A stretch of 64,000 nt of DNA from an uncultured Pelagibacteraceae bacterium (GCA_902617805.1 CACMYF010000001.1:1-64000); one strand, 5' to 3'; positions 35,985 through 44,050 are shown, counted from the first letter of the stretch. A program made the numbers and translations. Notes: a model not told the origin generated them from the sequence alone.

Positions 35985-36689
35985 ATGACAAAATTTTTTA
36001 AAAATTTATATCGTTTAATATTAATTGGATCACCGTTATTTATGATTGTAAATTACATAAGAAACTTTTTACCTAATTACAAAACTAAGAAAAAATCAAA
36101 AAAAATAGAACATTTCATTTATGATAAATTTGAAAGTGTAAATTATAATGAAAAATGGTTTTGTAATAATCTTAATTATTTGACAAATAATTTTAAAAAT
36201 ACAAAAAATATTAAAGACGTGCTTGAAATCGGTTCTTATGAAGGAAGAAGCGCAATTTTTTTTTTAAAAAATTTTAATTATTGCAATATAACTTGTGTTG
36301 ATACTTGGTCTGGAAGTGATGAACATAATATTGTTGATTTTAATTTAATAGAAAAGAATTTTGATTTAAATACTGAATTTTATCAATCAAATAATCATTT
36401 AACTAAGCATAAAATGACATCCAATGAATTTTTTAAACAAAATAATAAATATTTTGATTTAATTTATATTGATGGTGATCATTCCTCTGATCAGGTTAAA
36501 ATTGATTTAATTAATTCCTGGAATTCATTAAAAAATGGTGGTTTCTTAGTTTTAGATGATTATTTGTGGTGGTATTATAAAGATCTTAAAAAAAATCCCT
36601 CAACTTCAATAAATAATTTCATTAAGAAAAATATTTCTAATATCTCTAAATTAACTGTTTGGCATCAAGTTATTATTCAAAAAAATTAA
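35985..36689 (+). CDS. Class I SAM-dependent methyltransferase
   Basis: 234 residues with a hydrophobic N-terminal stretch (about 9-25), then a Rossmann methyltransferase: motif I 'DVLEIGSYEGRSAIFFL', 'ITCVDTWSGSDEH' and 'YFDLIYIDGDHSSDQVKIDLINSW...GGFLVLDDYLWWY', the pattern of the Methyltransf_24 family often found in glycan clusters. The acceptor is unknown; a sugar or glycan terminus is the natural guess from its neighbour. Three bases after the glycosyltransferase and abutting the convergent recombinase. Confidence 0.82.
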   Translation: MTKFFKNLYRLILIGSPLFMIVNYIRNFLPNYKTKKKSKKIEHFIYDKFESVNYNEKWFCNNLNYLTNNFKNTKNIKDVLEIGSYEGRSAIFFLKNFNYCNITCVDTWSGSDEHNIVDFNLIEKNFDLNTEFYQSNNHLTKHKMTSNEFFKQNNKYFDLIYIDGDHSSDQVKIDLINSWNSLKNGGFLVLDDYLWWYYKDLKKNPSTSINNFIKKNISNISKLTVWHQVIIQKN

Positions 36690-37643
36690 TTATAATTCTA
36701 CTTTATTCAATGCATTATTTTTAAATATATTTGCTTCTTTAATGTATCTTCTTACCATTTGAGTTGTTTTATGACCTGTCATAGCCATTATGCTTCTTTC
36801 ATCTGCTCCAGATTCAGCAGCTACTGTTGCAAAACCTGACCTTAAACTATGACCAGCAAAATTTTTATTTTCGATTCCAGCTAAGTTCAAATAATCTTTT
36901 ATTAATAAAACCACAGATTGATCAGTTAATCTTTTATTTCTTAATGATAGACCTCTAGAAAAGCCTCTAAAAATAGGTCCAGACTTAATTTTGGAAATTT
37001 TTAACCATTTTTTTAAATTTGTGACTGGACAGTAAATTTCATTATTGAAGTAGGGTATTCCTTTAGTCATTCCTTCACCAAATTGGTCAGTCTTTGATCT
37101 TTTAATGTTAATTTTAAGCCCTTCAGGAACAAATTCTAAATCCTCATTATCAATTGAAATGAGCTCAGTTCTTCTAAAGCCACCTCCAAAGCCAATTAAT
37201 ATTAATGATTTGTCTCTTAATCTTCTAATTTCTTCAGTTCTTTGTTCATTTATTGTATCAATAATTAATTTTAAATGATTGATTAATAATGGTTTTTTAC
37301 CTTTCTGAATACTTCCTTTGACTCTTCTTATTCCCATTAGATTTTCAACTATGATTGGATGTTTGGTATCAAGATAATATCCTTTCAGTTTGTGTACCAT
37401 GCTTATAGAAACCAATCTTCTTCTTAAAGTACTTATTTTTGAGTTTTTAGATAAATAGGTTAGGTATAAGGAAACTGTTTTTGGTTCAGTTGGTAATGAA
37501 TTTAATCCATGCTTAGCACAAAAAGCACCAAAGTCTTTAAAATCAGACTTATAAGCTCTTAAAGTATTATTTGCCTTAGAGTTTTTGAGGTTATTTAATG
37601 TTGCCTCATGTAGAGATTTTAGATCTGTAGTTAACTCACTCAT
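36690..37643 (-). CDS. Tyrosine recombinase / integrase
   Basis: 317 residues with an N-terminal core-binding domain (about 10-110: 'NTLRAYKSDFKDFGAFCAKHGL') and a complete catalytic domain: Arg157 in 'GGFRRTEL', Lys184, His265 and Arg268 in 'HSLRSGF', His291 in 'TGHKTT', and nucleophile Tyr300 in 'VRRYIKEA'. So it should be active. It is not XerC/XerD-like in gene context and has no phage genes beside it. Its start codon is three bases from a 35-bp palindrome that overlaps a strong predicted promoter. Confidence 0.92.
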   Translation of the reverse strand: MSELTTDLKSLHEATLNNLKNSKANNTLRAYKSDFKDFGAFCAKHGLNSLPTEPKTVSLYLTYLSKNSKISTLRRRLVSISMVHKLKGYYLDTKHPIIVENLMGIRRVKGSIQKGKKPLLINHLKLIIDTINEQRTEEIRRLRDKSLILIGFGGGFRRTELISIDNEDLEFVPEGLKINIKRSKTDQFGEGMTKGIPYFNNEIYCPVTNLKKWLKISKIKSGPIFRGFSRGLSLRNKRLTDQSVVLLIKDYLNLAGIENKNFAGHSLRSGFATVAAESGADERSIMAMTGHKTTQMVRRYIKEANIFKNNALNKVEL

Positions 37644-37646
37644 ATG

Positions 37647-37681
37647 ATTACTATCGATAACAATTAATTATCGTTAGTAAT
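37647..37681. repeat. 35-bp palindrome at the recombinase start
   Basis: Left arm ATTACTATCGATAA (37647-37660), 7-base spacer (37661-37667), right arm TTATCGTTAGTAAT (37668-37681). The arms match as inverted repeats at 13 of 14 positions. The size and plan resemble crossover sites of tyrosine recombinases (two recombinase-binding arms around a 6-8 base spacer). It also overlaps the predicted -10 and start site of the recombinase gene, so it could equally be an operator, or an RNA hairpin covering the ribosome site. Confidence 0.8.
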
Positions 37682-37705
37682 ATATCAAGTGTTTTATAAT
37701 GTCAA
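37677..37705 (-). promoter_or_regulatory. Promoter of the tyrosine recombinase gene
   Basis: On the minus strand a consensus TTGACA (37700-37705), a 17-base spacer and TATTAC (37677-37682). The -10 lies inside the outer part of the palindrome, so a protein bound there would block transcription. Confidence 0.6.
37695..37700 (+). promoter_or_regulatory. -10 element of the divergent small membrane protein gene
   Basis: A perfect TATAAT on the plus strand, touching the recombinase -35. No convincing -35 is present. The implied start near 37707 gives a 55-base leader that holds the direct repeats. Confidence 0.4.
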
Positions 37706-37722
37706 ATAAAATAATTTTATAA

Positions 37723-37756
37723 ATTGTAAGGACAATTAATGACATTGTGAGGACAA
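37723..37756 (+). repeat. Direct repeat ATTGTRAGGACAA, two copies 21 bp apart
   Basis: Copies at 37723-37735 and 37744-37756 agree in 12 of 13 bases and are spaced by 21 bp, two helical turns. Each is itself a TTGT-N4-ACAA dyad and contains an AGGA ribosome-site core. The first copy precedes an ATG at 37739 with a three-codon frame (M-T-L-stop); the second serves the gene at 37762. Confidence 0.7.
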
Positions 37757-37761
37757 GAAGA

Positions 37762-37950
37762 ATGAAATATTATTTAAAAATGGGCATAGATGGAGTAATT
37801 GAACCTATATATTTCTTAATAACATCTTTTGGTTTTGCAATATTAAGCTTTATTAATTATAGAAAATCTGGAAAAACACTGGAAACTATTTATCTTTCAA
37901 TTTTAACTGTTTTCTTCATAGTCTGCTTCATTATTTTAAATTTTTATTGA
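37762..37950 (+). CDS. Small two-span membrane protein, unknown
   Basis: 62 residues from ATG 37762 (a GTG at 37747 would add five residues but destroys ribosome-site spacing). Two hydrophobic helices ('PIYFLITSFGFAILSFI' and 'IYLSILTVFFIVCFIIL') joined by a basic loop 'NYRKSGKTLE'. No family recognised. AGGA lies nine bases before the ATG. Its stop TGA shares a base with the ATG of the alkyltransferase gene, so the two are coupled. Placed in the accessory region opposite the recombinase. Confidence 0.6.
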   Translation: MKYYLKMGIDGVIEPIYFLITSFGFAILSFINYRKSGKTLETIYLSILTVFFIVCFIILNFY

Positions 37951-38219
37951 TGAAAGGTACTAAATTTCAATTAAAAGTCTGGAATTACCTTAAAACTATA
38001 CCAAAAGGCACTGTTAAAACCTATAAACAGGTAGCAATAGCTATAAAAAGACCTAAATCAGCGCGTGCTGTAGCTAATGCATGTGGAAAAAACCCATATG
38101 CCCCCAAAATACCATGTCATAGAGTAATTCGGTCCGATGGAGGCCTTGGTGGGTACTCAGGCAGAGGTGGAATTAAGACAAAACTGCGTTTATTAAGATC
38201 TGAAAAAGTTGATATTTAG
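37950..38219 (+). CDS. Methylated-DNA-cysteine methyltransferase, short form
   Basis: 89 residues corresponding to only the C-terminal DNA-binding and active-site domain of Ogt/MGMT proteins: 'FQLKVWNYLKTIPKGTVKTYKQVA', 'ARAVANACGKNPYAPKIPCHRVIRSDGGLGGYSGR'. The acceptor Cys is in PCHRV, so it is a true alkyltransferase type and not an ATL protein (which has Trp there). The N-terminal domain is missing, as in many short bacterial forms. It would repair O6-alkylguanine. Starts at ATG 37950; TTG at 37947 is the alternative. Confidence 0.88.
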   Translation: MKGTKFQLKVWNYLKTIPKGTVKTYKQVAIAIKRPKSARAVANACGKNPYAPKIPCHRVIRSDGGLGGYSGRGGIKTKLRLLRSEKVDI

Positions 38220-38733
38220 TGGCTTTTTTGGACTATTTTATCGTCAAAAAGACAAGTAAAATCAATGTTTTTTCAATATTTAAGCGTATTTTATCATGAA
38301 TAGTGTTATACACCCTTCAGTTGCACTATATATCGAGATATAACAAAATAAAGCACCTCTATGGCCGTTTAAAACATATATTCTATAACTGCATTGCTCT
38401 ACTTTTCAATGATACCAAAGCTAAATTTAGTTTCAATTTTTATAGAATTTTTAAAAATTTTTGTTCCCCTACCCACTTATAAAAATAATAATTTTTAATT
38501 TTGTGATTAATTAGCTAATAAAACCATTGGTATTAAACACTTTTAAGTATTATTGTTTATTTTCTTTATTAATATTGCTATTTGTGACTTTATTTATTTA
38601 AGATAATAGTATTTTTTTTGATAATTTTTATTAATTTATCTATATATTAAGTATTAAAAAATATAATAATTACAGTATTTTAATAGTATATATTAATGTA
38701 TTATATTATATATTAGTAACTATTTATTTACTA
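38220..38733. other. 514-bp A+T-rich region without a gene
   Basis: No frame longer than about 15 codons with a start, no tRNA-like fold and no riboswitch pattern was found. The first 180 bases are of mixed composition; the rest is nearly all A and T with runs of TATA/TTAT. It contains TTCCCCTA (38464-38471), also present in the tRNA-Glu T arm, and a TAGTAA-N8-TTACTA hairpin (38714-38733) touching the end of the next gene. In a genome with gaps of mostly 0-60 bases this is a clear outlier, probably a scar or the right edge of the accessory region. Confidence 0.6.
38714..38733. repeat. Hairpin at the end of the EamA transporter gene
   Basis: TAGTAA and TTACTA pair around an 8-base loop directly after the minus-strand stop codon at 38734-38736. 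No T-run follows on the minus strand, so a role as terminator is only possible, not shown. Confidence 0.3.
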
Positions 38734-39585
38734 TTAATTAGAACGAGTAAGCAAATATTCTCTTCTAGAAATATATAGACCACTGAGAACAATGATAAAT
38801 AAACCTAAATAAGTCCAGTTATCTGGCAATTCATGAAAGAAATAATAACTAATTAGTATATTGGTAATTATCTCTGTATAGCCCAAAGGAGCTAATTTAG
38901 AAGCATCAGCGTATTTTAGTGATAATATGAGAAAAAGATGCGCTACAGAGGCTATAAGGCCGATTAAAGCCATTAAAATCCACTGATTTGACGTAGGATT
39001 AACCCAAACAGAGGGCATAAATAGACTAATTATAATGGTTCCTATTAAACCCGATAGTAAAAGGGTTAAAAGAGGATTGTCAGACGTGCTGAGCTTTCTC
39101 GTGATAATAAGATAAAACCCATAGCAAATTCCATTACCTAAAGCAGCCATGGTTGCTAAATTAAGTTCTATAAAGCCAGGTCTGATTACAATTAAAGTTC
39201 CAATAAATCCTAATGATACAGCAGTCCACCTCTTCACCCCTACTTTCTCATTTAAAAAAAATGGAGATAAGGCTGTAACACAAATTGGAGCAACAAAAGC
39301 CAAGGTTAAAGCTTTAGGAAGTGAAATTTCCGATATTGCATAAAAGAATAAATAAGTAGAAAAAACAAAAATTAATCCTCTAATTAATTGAAGGGCTGGT
39401 TTTTTCGTCCAAACTAATGAATGCCTATAAAAGATAAGCATTAGGGATAATGTAAAGACTACAGTAAAAAAATATCTTGCCCACGTTATCTGCAAAACAT
39501 CCATAGATGAGCTTAAATATTTAGCAAAAGCATCCATTACAGGAACAATCATCCAAGCGGATGCATTTAAAATTATAGCCTTCAT
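38734..39585 (-). CDS. EamA/DMT family transporter
   Basis: 283 residues, ten hydrophobic spans in two EamA repeats ('SWMIVPVMDAFAKYLSSSMDVLQITWARYFFTVVF' and the second with 'YGFYLIITRKLSTSDNPLLTLLLSGLIGT'). Members export or import amino acids and other small metabolites; the substrate cannot be read from sequence. It is 16 bases after the AEC permease gene and likely in the same transcript. Confidence 0.85.
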   Translation of the reverse strand: MKAIILNASAWMIVPVMDAFAKYLSSSMDVLQITWARYFFTVVFTLSLMLIFYRHSLVWTKKPALQLIRGLIFVFSTYLFFYAISEISLPKALTLAFVAPICVTALSPFFLNEKVGVKRWTAVSLGFIGTLIVIRPGFIELNLATMAALGNGICYGFYLIITRKLSTSDNPLLTLLLSGLIGTIIISLFMPSVWVNPTSNQWILMALIGLIASVAHLFLILSLKYADASKLAPLGYTEIITNILISYYFFHELPDNWTYLGLFIIVLSGLYISRREYLLTRSN

Positions 39586-39601
39586 AAAAGAAGGATATCT
39601 C

Positions 39602-40501
39602 TTAATAGAAGTATTTTAAAGCAAAGAATAATGTAATCGGAATTGTGAATAAGGACATGATTGTAGATACTACAATTGTGCTAGATATATTATCTACAAT
39701 TTCTTTAGGAGAATACATGTGCGCAATCAAATAACACAAAATTGCACTAGGCATGCAAGACTGAATTAACAGAACACCAGCTGGTATACCTGATAAATTA
39801 AAAAATTTTATAACAGCAAATCCTATAATAGGACCTAATATTACTCTTCCAAAAGAAGTTATTAATGCATCTTTAAAAGAAAATACTTTCATTTGCGTAA
39901 GAGCAACACCTAACGACATAAGGATCATTACAATCATTCCATAAGCTAAAAGCATTACAGTATTTAATACAAATTGAGGAAATGGAATTTCAAAATACAA
40001 AAAGAGTACTGTTATTAAAATTGCGTAAAATGATGGACTTTTTAATATTGTTTTAAAATCAAAGGCTCTTTTTGCTAAAAAAATATTTAAAGTAAAGTGG
40101 AGTAAAACAATAAGAGATGAAATTGCAGCGGCTATACCCATTCCTAATTCACCATAGGCAAATAAACAAATCGGAATACCCATATTTCCAGTATTCGGTA
40201 AGATAAAAGTTGGTAATTCACGAATATAATCTTTCTTCATAAGAATAAGAAAAATTAAACCTACAATCCCAAATAATGTTAATAAGATAATTGCGTAACC
40301 AAAATATTCACTAAATAACTCAAAAGTCACTCCACCTGCAGTAATAGCAAAAATAACTAGAGCTGGAGTTCCAAAATTACCAGCGTATGTAGTTATAAAT
40401 GATGTATCAAAATCAGGATTTTTTTTACCTAAATGATATCCAAGACCTACTATTAGGAATACCGGAAATAAAACTTCAAAAAGTTTTAAGTAAATTTCCA
40501 T
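39602..40501 (-). CDS. AEC family permease
   Basis: Auxin-efflux-carrier-type transporter, 299 residues, about ten spans. N-terminal 'FPVFLIVGLGYHLGK' and 'TFILPNTGNMGIPICLFAYGELGM' are family patterns (the Asn-x-Gly-Asn-x-Gly-x-Pro element). Bacterial relatives move malonate, malate or other anions; no assignment is possible here. One-base overlap with hom suggests co-transcription. Confidence 0.83.
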   Translation of the reverse strand: MEIYLKLFEVLFPVFLIVGLGYHLGKKNPDFDTSFITTYAGNFGTPALVIFAITAGGVTFELFSEYFGYAIILLTLFGIVGLIFLILMKKDYIRELPTFILPNTGNMGIPICLFAYGELGMGIAAAISSLIVLLHFTLNIFLAKRAFDFKTILKSPSFYAILITVLFLYFEIPFPQFVLNTVMLLAYGMIVMILMSLGVALTQMKVFSFKDALITSFGRVILGPIIGFAVIKFFNLSGIPAGVLLIQSCMPSAILCYLIAHMYSPKEIVDNISSTIVVSTIMSLFTIPITLFFALKYFY

Positions 40502-41793
40502 TAACCAAGCAATCTAATTAATGTTGGTGTTTTTAAAATATTTTTATTTTTTTTGAAAATAGACAAGCAATTATGAATATTAGTTTCAGTTGTTTTATGA
40601 GTTATAATAACTATTGTTGCTTTATTGTTTTTCTTATCAGGTGTCTGGATTAGCCTTTTAACTGAAATTTTGTATTTAGCTAAACGATTGGTTATTTCGG
40701 ATAATACACCAGGCTTATCTTTTACTTCAAATCTTAAATATAATGAATTTACATAATTATTTACATTATATGGCTTTAAAGATTTAAGCTTAGAAACACT
40801 AACACCAAAAGGTTTTTTTATATTTCCACGCAAAATTGATAATAAATCAGAAAGTAATGATGAAGAAGTAGGACCTGGACCAGCTCCCTCCCCTTGCAAT
40901 ACACTTTCCCCAACAGGTTTACCTTGCAGAATCACTGCATTCATTACACCGTTAACATTACCAATATAAGATTTTTTACTAACCAAACATGGATGAACGG
41001 TTTCAAAAAGATGATTATTCTTTAATTCAGAAATTCCCAGCAGCTTTATTCTTAAATCTAATTGATTTGCAATTTTAATATCTTTTAATTCAATTTTTTC
41101 TATTCCTTCCATTAAACATTTATGTTTTGAAATTTTACTGTTAAAGGCTAAAGCAGACAAAATTCTAACTTTTGCAAATGCGTCAAAACCATTTAAGTCT
41201 AATTTAGGATTACCAGGTTCAGCATAACCAAGTATCTGTGCTTTTTTTAAAACATCAGCAAAATTTTCATTTGAATTCTCCATTTCAGATAAAATATAAT
41301 TTGAGGTACCATTCAGAATTCCATAAACTTTTGATATTTTATTTGTTGCTAATCCTTCTTTAATAGATCTTAATATTGGGATACCTCCAGCAACTGATGC
41401 TTCAAATTCCAAATTAACCTTATTTTTTTCTGCAAGTTTTGCTAACTCATTACCGTGTTTTGATATTAAAGCTTTATTAGGTGTAATAACATGGATTTTA
41501 TTTTTTAAAGCAGTTTCTACAACCTTTTTAGAAATTCCATCCGATAAACCTATAGCCTCAAACAATATATCAATGTTATTTTTTTTAAAAATTTCTAAAG
41601 GATTTTTGTAAAATATTTTTTTATTAACTTTAAATTTTCGTTTTTTATTAATACTTCTTGCAGATACAGCAACTACATTTATTTTTTTACTTGTTTTAAG
41701 CTCAATATCTTTCTTTTTTGTATTTAGTTCGTTTAGCAAATAATTGCCTACCTGACCAAGTCCTACTACTGCAATATTAATTAATTTACTCAT
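40501..41793 (-). CDS. hom: Homoserine dehydrogenase
   Basis: NAD(P)H reduction of aspartate semialdehyde to homoserine, the branch toward methionine and threonine. 430 residues: Rossmann start 'NIAVVGLGQVGNYLL', 'ITPNKALISKHG', catalytic region 'GGIPILRSIKEGL...GILNGTSNYILSEME' and 'EPGNPKLDLNGFDAFAK', then a C-terminal ACT domain ('LRFEVKDKPGVLSEITNRLAKYKISV') for feedback control, probably by threonine. It feeds MetY, encoded about 2.4 kb away. Confidence 0.94.
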   Translation of the reverse strand: MSKLINIAVVGLGQVGNYLLNELNTKKKDIELKTSKKINVVAVSARSINKKRKFKVNKKIFYKNPLEIFKKNNIDILFEAIGLSDGISKKVVETALKNKIHVITPNKALISKHGNELAKLAEKNKVNLEFEASVAGGIPILRSIKEGLATNKISKVYGILNGTSNYILSEMENSNENFADVLKKAQILGYAEPGNPKLDLNGFDAFAKVRILSALAFNSKISKHKCLMEGIEKIELKDIKIANQLDLRIKLLGISELKNNHLFETVHPCLVSKKSYIGNVNGVMNAVILQGKPVGESVLQGEGAGPGPTSSSLLSDLLSILRGNIKKPFGVSVSKLKSLKPYNVNNYVNSLYLRFEVKDKPGVLSEITNRLAKYKISVKRLIQTPDKKNNKATIVIITHKTTETNIHNCLSIFKKNKNILKTPTLIRLLG

Positions 41794-42017
41794 TTGCTTA
41801 TATCTGGATATTTACTTTTTTTTGTATAGTCATCTATATAAATCTCATATTCCTCTAATGTCATTGACGTTATATCATCTGCCTTTTTTAATATTTCATT
41901 TAATTTTTTTTGATTATTTTTATTTTCAATAGAATTTTCTGTCCAATATTGAGAATCTTTGTTTAAAGAACAATTGGCTAATATTAATGAAAAAAAAATT
42001 ATTATAAATATTCTCAT
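41790..42017 (-). CDS. Small lipoprotein of unknown function
   Basis: 75 residues with a lipoprotein signal (hydrophobic 'IFIIIFFSLILANC', acylated Cys near 16) and a polar, helical, Lys/Glu-rich remainder. No family recognised. It overlaps argC and hom by four bases on each side (ATGA junctions), so it is translated as part of that unit. Confidence 0.7.
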   Translation of the reverse strand: MRIFIIIFFSLILANCSLNKDSQYWTENSIENKNNQKKLNEILKKADDITSMTLEEYEIYIDDYTKKSKYPDISK

Positions 42018-43036
42018 TTTAATCCAGTCTTTTCAGGAAAATTAAATTTATTATTTAAATTTTGTACAGCTTGACCTGCCCCACCTTTAATTAAATTATC
42101 AATAGCAGATAGAATGATTATTTTATTACTATATTTAGATTTACACACTGAAATATAACAATTGTTAGTATTTATTACGTCATTGGTGCTTAACAATTTG
42201 CCAGACTTTAATATTTTCACAAAACTTTCATTTTTATAAAAACTAATCAATGTTTTTAATACTTTTGTTTGTGAAATATTATTTTCTAAATCAACATATA
42301 TAGTACTTAGAATGCCTCTAAACATTGGTGATAAGTGAGGAGTAAAACTAAATTGAAATTTTTTCTTAGTAAATTTTCTTAACATTTGATCTATTTCAGA
42401 ATTGTGACGATGAAAACCGACTCCATAAGCACTTAAAGATTCATATAGATTTTTATCTTTATACTTTTTGTGAACTCCTCTACCAGCGCCTGAATATCCA
42501 GATTTTGAATCAATTATTATATTATTTAATTTAATTAAATTTTTCTTAAATAAAGGAAATAAAGGAAGCAATATTGATGTTGGATAACATCCTGGGCATG
42601 AAATAATATTATATTTTTTAATCTCTTTTCTATTAATTTCAGGAAGCAAATAAATACTTTTTTTTATCAAATTAGTTGCTCGATGTTTTTGTTTATACCA
42701 CTTTAAATAATCAGAAGCTTTTTCTAATCTAAAATCTGCAGCAAGATCTATTAGAGTATGATTTTTGCTTAAATGTTTAGATATATCCTGTGCTTCCCCA
42801 TTTGGAAGTGCTGTAAAAATAACATGAACGTCTTTTAATAATTTTTTATTAAATTTTAAAATTTTTGGTAATTTATATTTAGATAAAGATTTATCGTAGA
42901 ATTTGACGTGTTTACCCACAGAAGAGTTTCCACAAAGGTATTTAATATTAATATATTTGTGTTTAACTAATAATTTAATTAATTGAACACCAATATATCC
43001 AGTTGATCCAGCAACTAATGCGTTAAGCTTAGGCAT
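42014..43036 (-). CDS. argC: N-acetyl-gamma-glutamyl-phosphate reductase
   Basis: Third step of arginine synthesis. 340 residues: Rossmann 'ALVAGSTGYIGVQLIKLL', 'FTALPNGEAQDIS', catalytic Cys in 'IISCPGCYPTSILLPL' and 'DSKSGYSGAGRG' with 'HRHNSEI' after it. This is the long (type 1) ArgC. Starts 33 bases after rpsI; rplM-rpsI-argC is a frequent alphaproteobacterial order. Confidence 0.94.
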   Translation of the reverse strand: MPKLNALVAGSTGYIGVQLIKLLVKHKYINIKYLCGNSSVGKHVKFYDKSLSKYKLPKILKFNKKLLKDVHVIFTALPNGEAQDISKHLSKNHTLIDLAADFRLEKASDYLKWYKQKHRATNLIKKSIYLLPEINRKEIKKYNIISCPGCYPTSILLPLFPLFKKNLIKLNNIIIDSKSGYSGAGRGVHKKYKDKNLYESLSAYGVGFHRHNSEIDQMLRKFTKKKFQFSFTPHLSPMFRGILSTIYVDLENNISQTKVLKTLISFYKNESFVKILKSGKLLSTNDVINTNNCYISVCKSKYSNKIIILSAIDNLIKGGAGQAVQNLNNKFNFPEKTGLK

Positions 43037-43069
43037 TTTTTATTATAACAGTTAAAAATTAAAAAAAAA

Positions 43070-43507
43070 TTATCTTTTAGAGAATTGGAAGCTTCTTCTA
43101 GCTTTTCTTCTACCAGGTTTTTTTCTTTCAACTGCCCTTGAGTCTCTGGTAGTAAGTTTCTCTGTTTTTAAGGTGGCTTTTAGATTTTCATCAAATAACA
43201 CTAAAGCTTTTGAAATACCGTGAACCATTGCCCCTGCTTGGCCTGTAGGTCCTCCTCCTTTTACACTGCATCTTACATCATAATCAGTAGCCTGATTAAT
43301 AATCTCAAAAGGTCTTGTAATTTGCATTTTATGAGTTTCGTCAGCAAAGTAATCACTAAATAATTTACCATTTACATAAATTTTGCCAGAACCCTTTTTT
43401 AACCAAACTTTTGCTATTGATGTTTTTCTTCTACCAGTAGCGTATTTACTATCTTTAAAATCTAATTTTAATTTTGGAGATTTTGATGCTGATTGAGTAT
43501 TTTCCAT
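43070..43507 (-). CDS. rpsI: 30S ribosomal protein S9
   Basis: 145 residues. 'YATGRRKTSIAKVWLKKGSGKIYVNG' and the basic C-terminal tail 'RDSRAVERKKPGRRKARRSFQFSKR', which reaches the P-site tRNA, identify S9. The N-terminus has a short Ser/Lys extension (MENTQSASKSPKLKLDF). One base after rplM. Confidence 0.96.
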   Translation of the reverse strand: MENTQSASKSPKLKLDFKDSKYATGRRKTSIAKVWLKKGSGKIYVNGKLFSDYFADETHKMQITRPFEIINQATDYDVRCSVKGGGPTGQAGAMVHGISKALVLFDENLKATLKTEKLTTRDSRAVERKKPGRRKARRSFQFSKR

Positions 43508-43508
43508 C

Positions 43509-43967
43509 TTAGTTTCTAGCTATATTTTTACTGTTTAATTTATCTAACTCTATTACAATCGGATTTTGTGCTGAATGCGGGTGTTCATTTCCTGCATAAA
43601 TTTTTAATTTTGTTAGTTGTTTTCTCCCCAATACTCCACCAGGTAACATTCTTTTAACTGCCATTTTTAAAGTTTCTCCAGGTTTTTTTTCATGTAGTTT
43701 CTCAGGTGTTGTAACTTTAATTCCACCTGGATGACCAGTGTGTCTGTAATATTTTTTATCTTGAAATTTTTTTCCAGTAAATTTTGCTTGTTCAATATTT
43801 TTAACAACAACAAAGTCACCATCATCCATATGAGGTGTGTATGTAGTTTTGTTCTTGCCTCTTATGATATTGGAAACAACAGTTGCTAATCTTCCAACTA
43901 CTGCATTCTTCGCGTCTATTTCATACCAAGATGAATTTAATTGGTCTTTTTTAGTGAATTTTGTCAT
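43509..43967 (-). CDS. rplM: 50S ribosomal protein L13
   Basis: 152 residues with 'WYEIDAKNAVVGRLATVVSNIIRGKNKTTYTPHMDDGDFVVV' and 'PGETLKMAVKRMLPGGVLGRKQLTKLKIY', both diagnostic. First gene of the rplM-rpsI-argC-lipoprotein-hom unit. No Shine-Dalgarno is visible before the ATG, and the predicted promoter leaves a leader of only about four bases. Confidence 0.96.
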   Translation of the reverse strand: MTKFTKKDQLNSSWYEIDAKNAVVGRLATVVSNIIRGKNKTTYTPHMDDGDFVVVKNIEQAKFTGKKFQDKKYYRHTGHPGGIKVTTPEKLHEKKPGETLKMAVKRMLPGGVLGRKQLTKLKIYAGNEHPHSAQNPIVIELDKLNSKNIARN

Positions 43968-43977
43968 TGTGCGAGGA

Positions 43978-44005
43978 TTAATACTATTAATAATTACAAA
44001 GTCAA
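43978..44005 (-). promoter_or_regulatory. Promoter of rplM-rpsI
   Basis: Minus-strand TTGACT (44000-44005), 16-base spacer, TATTAA (43978-43983). The implied start is about four bases before the rplM ATG (43967), so the mRNA would be nearly leaderless. Confidence 0.45.
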
Positions 44006-44012
44006 TTTTATA

Positions 44013-44041
44013 TTTAGCTTGAATTATGTAGCTTATATGCT
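44013..44041 (+). promoter_or_regulatory. Possible promoter of the metY riboswitch leader
   Basis: TTTAGC (44013-44018) and TATGCT (44036-44041) with 17 bases between. The -35 is poor, but the implied start near 44048 falls just before the first aptamer. Confidence 0.3.
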
Positions 44042-44050
44042 AGAAATTAC

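Noticed and set aside
36690-37643. Prophage
   Set aside because: Only a recombinase is present; no capsid, terminase, portal or lysis genes lie nearby.
38464-38471. TTCCCCTA matching the tRNA-Glu T arm (33587-33594) as a possible attachment-site remnant
   Set aside because: Only eight bases match and flanks differ; too short to claim an att site, though worth checking with an empty-site genome.
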